64,000 bases of DNA from Enchytraeus crypticus (taxonomy: Eukaryota > Annelida > Clitellata > Enchytraeida > Enchytraeidae), in the NCBI GenBank assembly GCA_905160935.1, contig CAJHZI010000696.1, positions 514,501-578,500 on the forward strand, read 5' to 3'. Positions within the stretch are counted from its first letter, which is position 1. The number at the start of each line of letters is the position of its first letter. Below, piece by piece: positions 27,090 through 38,395 of the stretch. The position numbers and the translations under genes were made by a program. Below the pieces are notes generated by a model, which saw nothing but the letters and a program-made list of their open reading frames with translations, had not been told where the DNA came from and made no database searches.

Positions 27090-28450
27090 CATTGACACGT
27101 CGGCTTAGTGGCAAGATAAATCTTCTGTAATTTGTCATTGACTTATACGCTAAGGATTGTATTTTGCGTTAAAATTTAACTCGCTACAATGGATATATCT
27201 TTAAAGCTCTTTCTACGAAAAATGCATTAACAAGTAGGTAATAAATACGCCAGACAGGCAATGGAGAGTTAAGTAGCATCCCATTCCATCGATCGGGAGT
27301 TGATATACATGTACATGTACATCTATAAACGTATGAAAAGCTGAAAATTTTGAGACAAGTTTGTCTAAAGCCAGAATTCAATGTCATGGCTTCAAATCTA
27401 TCCATTGTCGTATCTGTGTTTGCTGCTTCTCATAACACGTGCGACAGTTGACGATGAGCATAATCTCAAGTTTCCTGGATCTAATGCCATCCATGATGCC
27501 GTAATGCTAAGCTGCATAAGTATGTTCATAAAACATAAGTGTCATTAAGCATCTGCCATAAAGCAATCATAAAACTGACACTTGCCTCCATTAAAATCGC
27601 ACTGCGTGTTGGTCTATAATAAAGCAATTCTACTATCGATCAAGTAAGTCAATGGCGTTGTTATTGAAGTAATATATGCTTTATTATTTTATTTCTTTTA
27701 TAAATCTTCATTTCTGTCAATTTCCTTCACCCCACTCTCTTAGTTACTATTTTTGTTTAACACATTGTGCCAGTGAACTGTTATAATTGCGCATCAGTTT
27801 TACTTTTATCGAAACTTTTAATCGATGAGATTGTTATTACAAAAAGCTAAGATTAACGTCTGTTTCGGTATCACAAGGGACATTATCAGAGATGGCCCTG
27901 CTAAGATTAATCTTTGAAGAGATATTATTTATCACTAATATTTCTAAGTCAACTAATATAAGCTGAGTTTGTGACATTCTCACAATGACAGATGTCTTTA
28001 CGAATTCTGCAACATAAGGTCACCAAGTAAAGAATTGCTGAGTTAAAGTTTCTATACGTAGTCGAATTAGCCAAATAGCAACGTAAAAGACAATACCAAA
28101 AAGTGAAAACTCTTTTACCGGAATCGTCAAATTTCTAGACCGGAAGATCGGCAACTGGAAGATTTATGACTTGAAAATATAGATAAAAATTTAAAATCTT
28201 TGCAACTTTCTTATACGTACAGAATTTGACTTAAGTGTGATATATCGTGAGTGTAATGAAGTATTTGACAGAAAATCAAAAGTTAATTTGTGGTCAACTC
28301 TACTGACATATTATGAAAAGTATACAAGTAGAACGATTTTATAACTGCTTCTATTCGTCAAGAATAATCATTCTAGATATTAATGAAATTGTGCTGAAGC
28401 GCTTGAGAAAGCCTTTACATTTCCACCTTACCTACAACTACTAGATGTCA
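27090..28450. other. No gene seen
   Basis: AT-rich. A SINE-tail-like piece (GATTAACGTCTGTTTCGGTA) is at 27850-27900. No exon supported. Confidence 0.5.
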
Positions 28451-28860
28451 GGGACGTCTTTTGCAGAGTCTTCACAAACAGAAGCCAAAGCACCAAACGT
28501 TGACGACTGAATATACAAAGACTACAAGAGAAAGCGAGATAAAAACAGTGCAAAGTCCAAGATCTAGGGCAAGAAGGTCAAAATTTAGACCTGTGGCGGA
28601 ATTAAATGGGTTTTGGTTTGCCCAGGAAAGTTTTAAAACAATTAGAAGATCGAAGATCTTGTGGCAGTGAGTTCCATATTGTCGGAGCACAAAACATAAA
28701 GGAGCGTGTGCCAATGGCAGATCTAATGTCATATACAGTAAGAAGGTTGATCATGGTCTCTCGTCTCTTAATGCATCTACTTAAAGTGAGTAAAGCAATG
28801 AGCTGTAATGCAATTATGAAAGAAGTTAAGGCTAAGCAATCTGATTGAAGCAGAAAAATT
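28450..28860. other. Possible repeat remnant, no defended gene
   Basis: Short ORFs exist on both strands (69-86 codons). One plus-strand stretch (TGTGGCAGTGAGTTCCATAT and GGAGCACAAAACATAAAGGA) has the flavour of a dispersed repeat, but I could not place it. An imperfect duplication of about 60 bases follows at 28930-29050. Confidence 0.3.
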
Positions 28861-29059
28861 TTTTGATTTAAAAAAAATTAAATAAACATTGCAAACGTTC
28901 TGAAATAAACGAAAAAATAAGGGGCACAACGTACCTTGTGAATACCTGCACTTTTATTGGAAGGCAGACATGGTGCGCCCACACTTGAGTGACAACGTTC
29001 CTTGTGGAAACCTGCATGAGGAAGTCTGAAATCTGCATTGGAAGGCTGAAATCGTACAC

Positions 29060-30125
29060 CCTCCATTACGTGAGTTGAATGACTTAACGTCGGTGTTGTG
29101 GACTAACACAAAGAAATACGCAGTTGGGCTTTCAATATTTTAAGAATATTGGCAAAGACGCGTTATTGCTACAATCATGTTCTGGAATAAGAATAATTCT
29201 TGTATTTTCGATCGAATAAGGCTTATATAGATTTACAAATCCTATATACATGTATCTTTCGATATTCTAGCATACATAAATCGCATGCAGAAAGCAGGTG
29301 CATGTTTTATTAAGATTTTTGTGTTTTATCGATTGGGTTTTACTATATTTGTTAAAGAATGGAATTAATGTGTTAAGATGATACTGGCAGGAAAGGTTAT
29401 CAGGCGTATCGATCTGGTCTACTGAAATCAATCTTATGCTATTAATCAAATTCTTTAAAAGATTACATTTCTAACAATGTAAACTGAGACATTAGAATTT
29501 TCTAAGTTTACAATGAAACTCATGGTGAAATTCATGCTTCACTGCGTCGAACATCTTTAGTAGTTTGATGTTTGCAATTATTAAGTTGAGCCTAAATCAG
29601 CTATTTGCTTACCCTTGTCCCGGGTTGGTGAACTTGCTAATTCCGGATCGCGAGCGGTTCGCGCCGGTTTCAGCTTTTATAGAGACATCTGGGAAAGACC
29701 GTGAAGGTCAAAATTAAGTGTTTTGTAGTACAGTGCTTGTGGCTTGCTCACGTAGACCACAAGTTGTGTACATGAATTTGCTATTTAAAAGTGTAAACGT
29801 TTTAGCGTTTTGCTTTTCAGAAGTAATGTTTTCGATAATATTTACACCCAAGCTATTTTGTCATTCGATATTATAGTTAGAGGAGATTTTAACGGCGCAA
29901 ATGATATGATAGATTATAATTAATAATAGACGAGCCGAAGCTTTATAGAGAATTTTAGACCGAACTGTAGAATATAATGAAGTTATAAAGAAAGACCTTA
30001 TAGTTGACTGACAACACAACAAAGTCTTTTTAGATCACTGTATAAAAAATGTAGACCTTCTATCAAGATTATATAATGTGGCATTCGTTACATAGAAATT
30101 ATTTAATACATGCATCAACTTCGCT
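29060..30125. other. No gene seen
   Basis: AT-rich. A short GC-rich patch at 29615-29680 (CCGGATCGCGAGCGGTTCGC) stands out but shows no ORF or recognised site. Confidence 0.45.
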
Positions 30126-30129
30126 ATAA

Positions 30130-30235
30130 TTTAGAGAGAGATCGACAAAAAGTAGAGTGAGAGAGTGAAAGAGAAAAAGAAAAAAGATAGAGAGAGACAG
30201 AGAGAAATTCAGTGAAAGAGAGAGAGAGAGAGCGT
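30130..30235. repeat. GA-rich tract
   Basis: Imperfect GA and GAAA run ending in a clean (GA)n block. Confidence 0.88.
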
Positions 30236-30424
30236 AGTCTAGACTCTACAGAGCTTTTAACCGGCTAATCACTCAAAATCTTTTCAGACCCTTATCTTAA
30301 AATAACCCAGAATTCCCACTATAATTACCCCAAATATTTACTTTTCTTCATAATTTTTTAAAACATGAAGTACTATAATAACTCCAATCATAATAATTAC
30401 GACAAGGCTGCTAATAATGATAGT

Positions 30425-30800
30425 AATAATAATGAATAAATCCGGCGATAAGCGAGAGACACAATAATAATAATTATTATGATAACAATAGTTATAAGAT
30501 ATTAATAATAATTATTAATAATAATATTTTAAATAATAATAATAATAATACAATTCGTTTATATCAAAACCTCGGGTTATTTACACCCGGGGTAAAATAA
30601 AATAATAAATAATATTTGCTTTCTATGACTTGCAAAGATTTAATGCAGTCTGCTTCAGCAATCCTTTTAAGTAGCTAGGTGACCTCGAGTAGCCAGGCGG
30701 CGATTCAGCATGTATTGCTCTAATCGCTGTTATCAAACCTCGGGTTCTTTACACCCGGGGTAATAAAAAATAATAATATCAATAATAATAATCATATAAT
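30425..30800 (+). mobile_element. Nested cluster of subfamily A LINE ends in AAT repeats (A2)
   Basis: A small piece (CCGGCGATAAGCGAGAGACA at about 30441-30460) matches the inside of copy A1. It is followed by AAT repeats and a solo 3' hairpin (30570-30592). Next comes GCAAAGATTTAATGCAGTCT, which continues the A1 sequence to a second hairpin (30738-30760) and an AATAAT tail. The arrangement looks like one truncated copy inserted inside another. Confidence 0.7.
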
Positions 30801-31232
30801 TATATGCAAACTCCTTTGTTGGATGCTAAATTTAATAATAATTTTATTATTATTAAATAATATTGTTATAGAGTTGTAACATTCAACATGACACCAAGAA
30901 CATTCTTGCAGCATTTGTGGCATCACAGTACAAATATTAATATTATGAATATCTAAAGACAGCCATATTTAAAATATTTTTACCAAAATGATTGAATTTT
31001 TTTGTGACAAAATGCATGCGTTAAGTCGGTTTTGATTACGGCAGGCGTCGTTAAAAATAGAATGATAGTCAATGAATAAGAAACATACCGATAGTATTCA
31101 TTAAATGTAATCTCATACCACAAGCGCAAAGATTGTGGAGTTTAATAATAAGCGATTCCACAATTTTGTTAATAATACTGTTAAACGGTTATTCCTGTTA
31201 TTTATTTACGTTCTTTTGCGTGTGTTCAACAG
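30801..31232. other. Intronic flank, no gene seen
   Basis: AT-rich DNA up to the acceptor of PDE3 exon 1, presumably the end of a preceding intron. Confidence 0.55.
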
Positions 31233-31406
31233 AATAAGAGGGGCAGTAACGGTTCTATAGAGTGGTCGGCTCTTACGGAGGCCCACGGATTGTTGGTGGA
31301 TCTACTCGCAGCCACCGATCAGTCGACTCTGCCCTCTCATGTGCTAGCGGGTCTGCGTACAGTGGCCAATCTCCTCAAACCTTGCATTCAAGCCGCCTCA
31401 TTCAAG
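31233..31406 (+). CDS. PDE3: PDE3 exon 1 of this window (linker, 58 codons)
   Basis: This exon follows the acceptor at 31231-31232 and ends at the donor 31407 (TTCAAG|GTCTGC). It is phase 0 at both ends. The peptide contains EAHGLLVDLLAATDQ, LPSHVLAGLRTVANLLKP and ends AASFK. That resembles the amphipathic segment of the PDE3 linker that precedes the RRxS-rich stretch in vertebrate PDE3A and PDE3B. The codon use is GC-richer than the flanking AT-rich intron DNA, as in the other exons. It is the most upstream coding block I can support; its phase-0 start means at least one earlier exon must exist. Alternative: the exon edge could shift slightly, since the acceptor has only a modest pyrimidine tract (ttcttttgcgtgtgttcaac). 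Confidence 0.78.
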
Positions 31407-31574
31407 GTCTGCGGGATTGATTGATTGCTGCTTCATTAATTCGGCACTTAGACATCTATATTCAATTTTATATAGATATTATTGGATTTAATTTCTTTTG
31501 ATTTTGAATAAAGAAATGAATATATAATAACATATATACATTTATTTATTTATAATTTTGTATATGAAGTTTTC

Positions 31575-31805
31575 ATTCTCTCTCTTAGTGTATTACCAAC
31601 TAGCAGGTCCATGATATATTACGTAACGCCTCCACTCATCTCTGTCTTCCATTTTCCTCTTCATGTCCACATACGAGTGAATCGTCAAATCATCTAACGT
31701 TCCTAATCTCGGTCTGCCTCTGCTTCTCTTTCCTTCCATTCTACCTTCTATGACCTCTTTTAGTAAAATATTCATTAACTTACTAATTGTACGTAAGTAT
31801 GTCAA
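31575..31805 (-). mobile_element. 3' end of GA-tailed LINE family
   Basis: On the minus strand the frame reads LLKEVIEGRMEGKRSRGRPR, LGTLDDLTIHSYVDMKRKME and WRRYVIYHGPASW before a stop, then a short end and GAGAGAG. KR-RGRPR followed by LDDL and DMKRK is a common C-terminus of invertebrate LINE polymerases. It directly abuts the end of the Jockey-like copy, so the two look like separate insertions. The same 3' end occurs at several other places in this window. Confidence 0.8.
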
Positions 31806-34792
31806 TCTTCTTCTTATCGTGTCCTCATACAGCATTAATCCAGCGTCTGACACAATTTCTCGCCCGATCATTAAACTCTCTGAGATCCTCACGCGTGACC
31901 CCACCACCGGTCAAGTTGCAGTTCATCAAATGATCAATGTCCTCCTCCTCCAAGCCGCATTCACATACTGTAAAACCATTATAGTAACCCTATCGGCTCA
32001 TTGCAACCTTTGTCCGACCGACACCTGTCCTAAATCTATTTAAGCATGATCAGGTTCGTCGATCCTCATCGCACCCACTCGGAAGACTTTCTGGCGCTTC
32101 TACACATATTTTATCCTCTGGAACTGATGTTCTTTGGAGATGTTCTCTCCACATCTGGAGACGAGATTGTTCCACTGACTGAGATAATGGCGACACTGAA
32201 TTTAAGAAGCTGTGCCTTGATTTGAGTCGCGATCTCCGAGGATTTTCACCATGTAATGGATGTCGTTGATCCTGTTCTTGTCTACTTCTTTCAGCTTGGC
32301 TAGCGACATTACATCTGATGGCTGGTGGTGCTATGCCAGAGAGCAAGTACAGACTGTCCTTACTTGTTGGTTTCAGGCAACCTGTTATATGACGACACGC
32401 AGCATTAAGAGCACTGTCAATTTTATGGGCATGTGTGGAGCGACCCCAAACAGCGCAGGCATACTCAGCGCTAGAGTAGCAGAGGGTCAATGCTGTGGAG
32501 CGTATTGTGTTGGCCTTTGCACCCCAATGAGTGTTCGCCAGTTTTCCTAATATTGAATTTCTTGTACTGACTTTTGCCTTCGTCTTTCCTACATGCTGCT
32601 TGAAACTCAGAGTCCTATCTACAGTTACACCAAGGTATACTGGGTGTGTACAGTGTTGTAGTTCTACATCTTCCCATGTAACTGTAAGCTCCTTACTAGC
32701 ATCCTTATCTCTTAAATGAAAGGCGCACACTTGTGTTTTTGTAGGATTAGGTTTTAAGTGATTTTCCACATAATATACCGACAGTGATTCTAGGACTTCA
32801 TTTAGTCGTTTTTCAATGTCACTGAAATTCTTAGACTGATATGCAGAACAGTTGTCATCAGCATAGATGAAACTTCTGGTATTCTGCATAATTGGCTGAT
32901 CATTCGTGTAGATGTTGAACAGAATAGGCGCCAAAACACTCTCTTGAGGAAGACCATTCTGCTGCTTCCTCCATCGTCTCTTTGGGTGACCTGCCAGTTC
33001 AACATAGAATCGATGATTCGTTAGGAGTTGTTGGATGAATTTAGTCAATTTATAATCCTTCGTTATGTTGTACAACTTTGTGATGAGTCGTCTATGGCAC
33101 ACAGTGTCGTATGCGGCTGACAAATCCACAAATACAGCTCCAGTAATGAGACCCTTCTCAAAGCCATCTTCGATGTATTGTGTTAGATTTACTATCTGAC
33201 TGGTGCATGATTTCCCTGGATGGAACCCACATTGCTGCTCTATCAACTTTTCATCGACTACTGGCAGCATTCGATTAAGGATCATGCGTTCTAGTAGCTT
33301 GTACGTATGGCATAGTAGTGATATAGGCCTGTAGCCTTTTGCATCATTGGGATCTTTTCCAGGTTTGAGTAAAGCTATAACTTTAGCTTGTCTCCATAAG
33401 CATGGTATTGTATAGTTTGTTATACATTCATTGTACAGCTCTAACAACCACGCTCTAGCCTTGATTCCAAAGTGCTTGATTAACTCACTCCCTTATGTCA
33501 TCTATTCCACATGCTTTGCCATTCTTTAGACAATCGATTGCAGTCAGAAGTTCGTCTGATGTGAATGGCTGCAATATACAACCACTGACTTGGGAGCAAC
33601 GTTGATCTGGTGCTATCTTTGGCCGTGATTCTTTTCGCGAACCCGTGGGGCTCTTACCATTAAGTATAAGTTGATGGGCAACCTGATTTGCTGTTACACT
33701 GCTATAGACTTTTGGCTTTGAGAAGTCGTTTGTTAGTATTCTAATATTTGACCAAGCCTTCTTGCTATTATGTGTCATATCGGTTGACTCAATCATATTC
33801 TGCCACTTCTTTTGTCGTTCATCTTCAAGTTCTACCAAAAGCTTATCGCCCATTGTTATAGTCTCCTCGTCAAATGGATCCCTGTCATAGGCTTCTGTAT
33901 ATGCCTGGTACAATTCTTTGTTTTCTTGTGTTAATCCGGGTATGTATTCAATCTTGCACTCGCGGGGGATATGCTTTCTTGCCACTCGTTTAATTTCCTT
34001 CATGAAGATTGTATAATCCTTGCTGCATGGTTTGATCCTATTGATAGATTTTTCAAGCTCATCGCTGAAACCGTCCCAGTCAGCCTTCTTGTAGTTAAAA
34101 CGGCGTCGAAATGGAACCTTATTCGGTGAAACCACTGCCTAAGTTTCCACAGCTATTGGTCTATGTTGTGTGTGAGGTATAGGAGACAGAACCTTTTTAT
34201 GACACATCTGTGATATCCGCTGACTGACAAAAATGAGATCTGGATTGTAACCTCTGCCCCAGCGTCCACTGTTGAATGAGCTTGGCTGCTTAGGATCATG
34301 GACTAATGTGAGCTGATTCATTTCTGCCCACAATTCCACCCTTCGCCCATCTTCGTTGCTTTCCTTGTAACCCCAGCTAGTGCTGTGGCTGTTAAAGTCC
34401 CCCACGAATATTTCTGGCATTCCTAACTTAGGAACTGTAGATCCATCTAACTTGAATTCGGTATTTGGCGGTTTATATATTGACGAAATTCCGACGCCAT
34501 CGATTTCTATTGGCAACTTTTCAATACCATTGCTATTTGACACTGACAGCATCGGCCTTCATGTTGTTCTTAATAAGTATGGCGCTGCCGTATTTAGCGT
34601 GTGGTGTTTCTGCGATTAGAGACATTCCATATACATTCGGTCTATAGTGTGTGATTTATCTCTGTGGGTTTCCTGTAGACAAAGTATCTGACAGTCTGTT
34701 TCCCGACATATTTCGGAGAGCAACTGCTGCTTTGGGGCCGATAAACCTTCAATTTTACAAGAAATAATATTGAACTGTTTAGCGCCCTCCAT
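31806..34792 (-). mobile_element. Jockey-like LINE (endonuclease + reverse transcriptase), decayed
   Basis: Read on the minus strand, an AP-endonuclease domain starts at the ATG 34792-34790 (MEGAKQFNIIS, then LCLQETH) and continues with GDFNSHSTSWGY and NPDLIFVS in 34139-34552. The reverse transcriptase follows: FVDLSAAYDTV (motif A), GLPQESVLAPILFNIY (motif B), FIYADDN (catalytic YADD) in 32050-33447. The C-terminal part reads LNRFRTGVGRTKVAMSR and EDLREFNDRARN down to about 31860. It is dead: frame damage in the endonuclease around 34560-34640, a TAG at 34139-34141, a one-base shift near 33485, a TGA at 32050-32052 and further stops after it. No ORF1 was recognised. It lies in PDE3 intron 1, opposite to the gene. 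Clade assignment is from motifs only. Confidence 0.9.
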
Positions 34793-35515
34793 CTGCTGCT
34801 GCCACCTTGCGAGTGTTGCAAGTATGATTAGGCATATCTGCTGTACGGTATCTCTTGTAGTAGTATTGACCGGGTCGCGACATAAAACGCTACTACTGTG
34901 ACCCTTTTGGTTTCAGCTAAGCTGGCATCAGATTCTGTTACTTTCCATTGTCTTATGCAACAAAATTCAGTCAATAGGCCGCAATTATGAAATAATTAAA
35001 ATTATTTATAATTTATTTGAGAAAAATAAACAGAGCGCCATATTGTCAGAGCTGCCACTCTTATATCTTAGTATGTCAATGAATTGTGATTAACAATGCA
35101 GTTATATTGCAATGATAAATCATTCAAATCATTTGCGTTGCATTAGGCCTATAGAAAGCGACAATAGGTTTAAATGAAGACTTAAATAGCTACGTGATCG
35201 TGGGCCAAAATATGCGAGGTTAAAATGTCTGTAAATTCTGTAGTTTGCATGGCAAAACGTAAATGACTCCTAAAATGCTACAACTTCTATTTCTATATAG
35301 CCGTAACTTTAGTTGCCTCTTGTGAACGCGTTCTGCACTCTACGTTTTGTCATAATGGATCATTAAGCAGAACGATCAAAGAATTTGCTGAACTTATTGT
35401 TCTGAAAGTCAAGGCAGCGTATAGAATACGTTCTGTGGTCTAGATATATAATTATGCATAATGATAATAAATCTACAACTATTGTACAATACACATAACA
35501 CATATTATGTACATA
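34793..35515. other. PDE3 intron 1 sequence, possible LINE 5' flank
   Basis: The first 150 bases may be 5' untranslated sequence of the Jockey-like LINE. The rest shows nothing recognisable. Confidence 0.4.
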
Positions 35516-35519
35516 ATGC

Positions 35520-35645
35520 ATAATTCTCTATCTTAGTGCATTGCTCACCGGCAGGTCCATGGTATATAACACCTCCACTCTTTTCTGTCTTCCATTTTTC
35601 TTCTTCATATACGAGTTGATCTTTAAATCATCTAAAATGATATTC
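35520..35645 (-). mobile_element. GA-tailed LINE 3' copy
   Basis: The plus strand shows CTTAGTGCATTGCTC followed by GGCAGGTCCATGGTATATAA and sequence like the DMKRK and LDDL coding part in reverse. It lies in PDE3 intron 1. It is short and diverged. Confidence 0.65.
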
Positions 35646-35814
35646 CAGTATTCTTTGAGATTTCTGCTTATGAAGAAGTGGGTCCTTATGCCTTCCTCCG
35701 CTTCGACTAAAATTTACTGGGCAGGGGCGTCATTCCCTGAAAAAACAATCCTGTTACATGCAGAATTTTACACACGTACAGTATTAACTTGATGATGATG
35801 ATGATATACATGTA

Positions 35815-35882
35815 AAAAAGCTGGTAAAGCAAATGTTAACGTCAGTTTCCTCACTCGAATGCGATGTTAGTGACAGTATGCT
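35815..35882 (-). mobile_element. SINE S2, 3' part only
   Basis: TGTTAACGTCAGTTTCCTCA followed by CTCGAATGCGATGTTAGTGA is the reverse of the S2 tail. A (GAT)n run precedes it and a larger GAT/GGTGAC repeat follows. Confidence 0.65.
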
Positions 35883-36000
35883 GCTGCTCCTGCTGCTGAT
35901 GATGATGATGATGATGGTGATGGTGATGGTGATGGTGACGGTGACGGTGACGGTGACGGTGACGACGACGACGACACGACGACGATGATGATGATGATAA
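35883..36000. repeat. GAT / GGTGAT / GGTGAC / GAC repeat ladder
   Basis: The repeat passes stepwise from CTG and GAT units to GGTGAT, GGTGAC and GACGAC, then back to GATGAT. Confidence 0.9.
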
Positions 36001-36187
36001 TGCAAATGATTCCCCTGTTTTAGAACAAAACCGCCGGGTTAAACTCGCGCACTAAATCCTCGGCCAATGTGACGTCACAGCCGCTGGTAGGGGTCAATGA
36101 GTACACCGATGTAGCAGAGAATTGTAACAAGTCGTCCGGGGATATGCTGGTAGCCTTCCAGCAGGTTAGTGATTTGGGTTGGATTTA

Positions 36188-36218
<31 letters not shown>

Positions 36219-36395
36219 TAGTGCACTGATTATTGGCAGGGCCATGACATATAACTCCTCCGCATGTTTCTCTCCTCTGACGTTTTCTTCATATCAAGTT
36301 GTGAATTAGTTATCATATCATCCAACATCACGTATCGGTCTTCCTCTAACCCTTTTCCTTCATTCTTCGATCTCCTACCACCAGGTATTTGATTT
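36188..36395 (-). mobile_element. GA-tailed LINE 3' copy
   Basis: A (CT)n run is followed by CTTAGTGCACTGATTATTGG and CAGGGCCATGACATATAACT, the shared 3' end. About 150 further bases resemble the other copies. It lies in PDE3 intron 1, about 500 bases before exon 2. Confidence 0.7.
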
Positions 36396-36896
36396 GAGTT
36401 CTATTTTTGGTCACCATCCAGTAGATAAGTGATTAGGGTTCTACTCAGGTAAGCCTTCCCGTAGGCCTGGGATTACGTGGGATCTATTTAAGGTTGCCTT
36501 TCCACAGTTATGAAGCTGTGTTTCGATTTTGAGGTTCCAAGTGTTTGGCGATGAGCAATTGAGGGAAGAAAGAATAATGATGAGCTACTTACAAATAATA
36601 GTGATCATGGTGACGACAATGATAATGTTTCTGTAAATGTTGGCGAAAACGAAGATATGTCGTAGTGCATAATGTTAATGATGAAATTTATGATGAATTT
36701 CCTTTGAATCATCAATAAACCTTGGACCTGCGCTTCTGCAGAAAATACGGGAGAGAGAAAGAGAGAGAGAGATGGTGAGAAAGAGAGAAGGAGAGAGAGG
36801 GAAACGAACATATCAAATAGCATCTATAAATGCCACAGTAAAGAATCTTTAAGTCTGTTTTTTAATCTTACCTTAATTTATTGGTTTGATGAACAG

Positions 36897-37352
36897 AGAG
36901 TATTGAGAAGAAGTCTGCCGCTGGTTCGGCGCCTATCCTCCGCTACCACTTGGTCCACCACGACATCAGCGACGGGCCTGCCCTGCGTGGAACCTGAGCC
37001 AAGTCGTATTCGCTCGGCCATATTCCACGCTTTGCCATCTTCGAGAGAAGCCACCCCCGCCCAGAGTCCTTCTGAGGAAGAATGGGCTGGAATGCCCCTT
37101 CAGATTTCAACCGTACGGTCTGGAGAAACCCCTAGTCCTGGGGAGGATGACGAAAGTGATAACGTGGAAAGGTTTTCCAGAAGGAAGGACTCGAAGGGGA
37201 AAGACAACGAAGATGACGATGAAGATAAGATGACTCTGGGAGATTCGGTGGACGGTGAGATAAATGGTGCTAAAAGAAGAAGAAGGAGTAAGGAGAAGGA
37301 TGGAGAAGCAGGAGGTCTGGAAAAAGTGTCAGAAGAATTGGAAAAACAACAG
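36897..37352 (+). CDS. PDE3: PDE3 exon 2 (phosphorylation-site linker, 152 codons)
   Basis: The acceptor is the AACAG at 36892-36896 and the donor is CAACAG|GTATTT at 37353. Phase is 0 at both ends. The peptide starts with RVLRRSLPLVRRLSSATTW and continues STTTSATGLPCVEPEPSRI, which is close to the conserved vertebrate PDE3 stretch with arginine-rich kinase sites followed by TWSTTTSATGLP. RRLSS fits a protein kinase A or Akt type site, and in vertebrate PDE3 this region is phosphorylated and bound by 14-3-3 proteins. The rest is low complexity: an acidic run around NEDDDEDK and a basic run AKRRRRSKEK. An ORF that reads on past the donor to 37403 is intron read-through. Confidence 0.92.
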
Positions 37353-37939
37353 GTATTTTGTTTCGCCTTACACGAATTTGATGTCAGTTTCGTCGTATGC
37401 TGAAGTTGGCAGGAGTAGTTGAATCTTGATTATGATTTCAGACTCAAAATTATTGGAATAGAACAGAAAGTTAGAATTATGAAATTATTTTGCTACTGTG
37501 AGAATAATTACTCATCGTATTTCAACTTATTGAAAAAAAAGGCAAAAAGAATTAAAGGTTGTGAAATTTTAAATTATTTAAATATAAAAAATCTTCATAG
37601 CAATAAATCCTAAACTTCATAAATAATAAGTAGGCCTATAATTTAATATACTTAGATTGAGTATAATTTTATAAAGATTTAATATATTTCAGCATTTTAT
37701 GAATTTTATATATTTTCATTTCCTTCCGTTTTTTTCATTAATTAATCAAGCATTTAATATTTCGGCGTTTAGATTAATTTCTCGTATTCCAAGAAGCTAC
37801 GACAACTTGACATATTTTATATTTTTGATAGTGAGGTTAAAGACCTATTTTGTTGATTTAATTCTATCAATTCCGGTATGACGATGAGATGCTTGGGAAC
37901 TTATGTATATCTACATGTATATACACTTTATAAATATGG

Positions 37940-37990
<51 letters not shown>

Positions 37991-38056
37991 ATATTATATA
38001 TATATATACATGTATATATAATATATATATATAATATAATATAATGTATATACATG

Positions 38057-38124
<68 letters not shown>

Positions 38125-38150
38125 TTGTGCTCGCAAACACACACACACAT

Positions 38151-38197
<47 letters not shown>

Positions 38198-38281
38198 TAT
38201 AGACTATACATGATATATATGTATATATATTTATTTATCCATACTAATGAATTTATTGATTGGTCGACTAATTATTTTCAG
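37353..38281. repeat. PDE3 intron 2 with long interrupted (TA)n
   Basis: The first 580 bases are AT-rich with nothing recognised. From about 37940 to 38212 the DNA is TA repeat with ATATAATATA and CACACAC breaks. This block ends about 70 bases before exon 3. Confidence 0.9.
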
Positions 38282-38395
38282 GGCCTGCAGTCTATAGCAG
38301 CTGCATCAGCAACGACAGCAGCTGCTGCAGCTGTTGGTGTCTTTGCTGCATTTAAACCCAACAACTGTAGTAGCGTCAGAAAGGCCCATATGCAG
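38282..38395 (+). CDS. PDE3: PDE3 exon 3, Ala-rich symmetric cassette (38 codons)
   Basis: The acceptor ATTTTCAG ends at 38281, and the donor is ATGCAG|GTTTAT at 38396. The exon is 114 bases, phase 0 at both ends, so it could be skipped without a frame change. The peptide reads [21 protein letters not shown] followed by [14 protein letters not shown], a short poly-Ala segment and a basic end. I see no clear match in vertebrate PDE3. Support comes from its splice sites, open frame and fit between two recognised exons. A (TA)n tract of about 260 bases lies just upstream. It could be a lineage-specific or alternative exon, or not an exon at all. Confidence 0.6.

Noticed and set aside
28461-28848. 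Overlapping ORFs on both strands near 28.5 kb
   Set aside because: No recognised domain, no splice sites and signs of a dispersed repeat; listed only as a possible remnant.
32260-32719. Plus-strand ORFs over the reverse transcriptase
   Set aside because: Antisense shadows of the Jockey-like LINE.
37867-38211. Tyr/Ile-rich ORFs on both strands
   Set aside because: Translations of the TA microsatellite.
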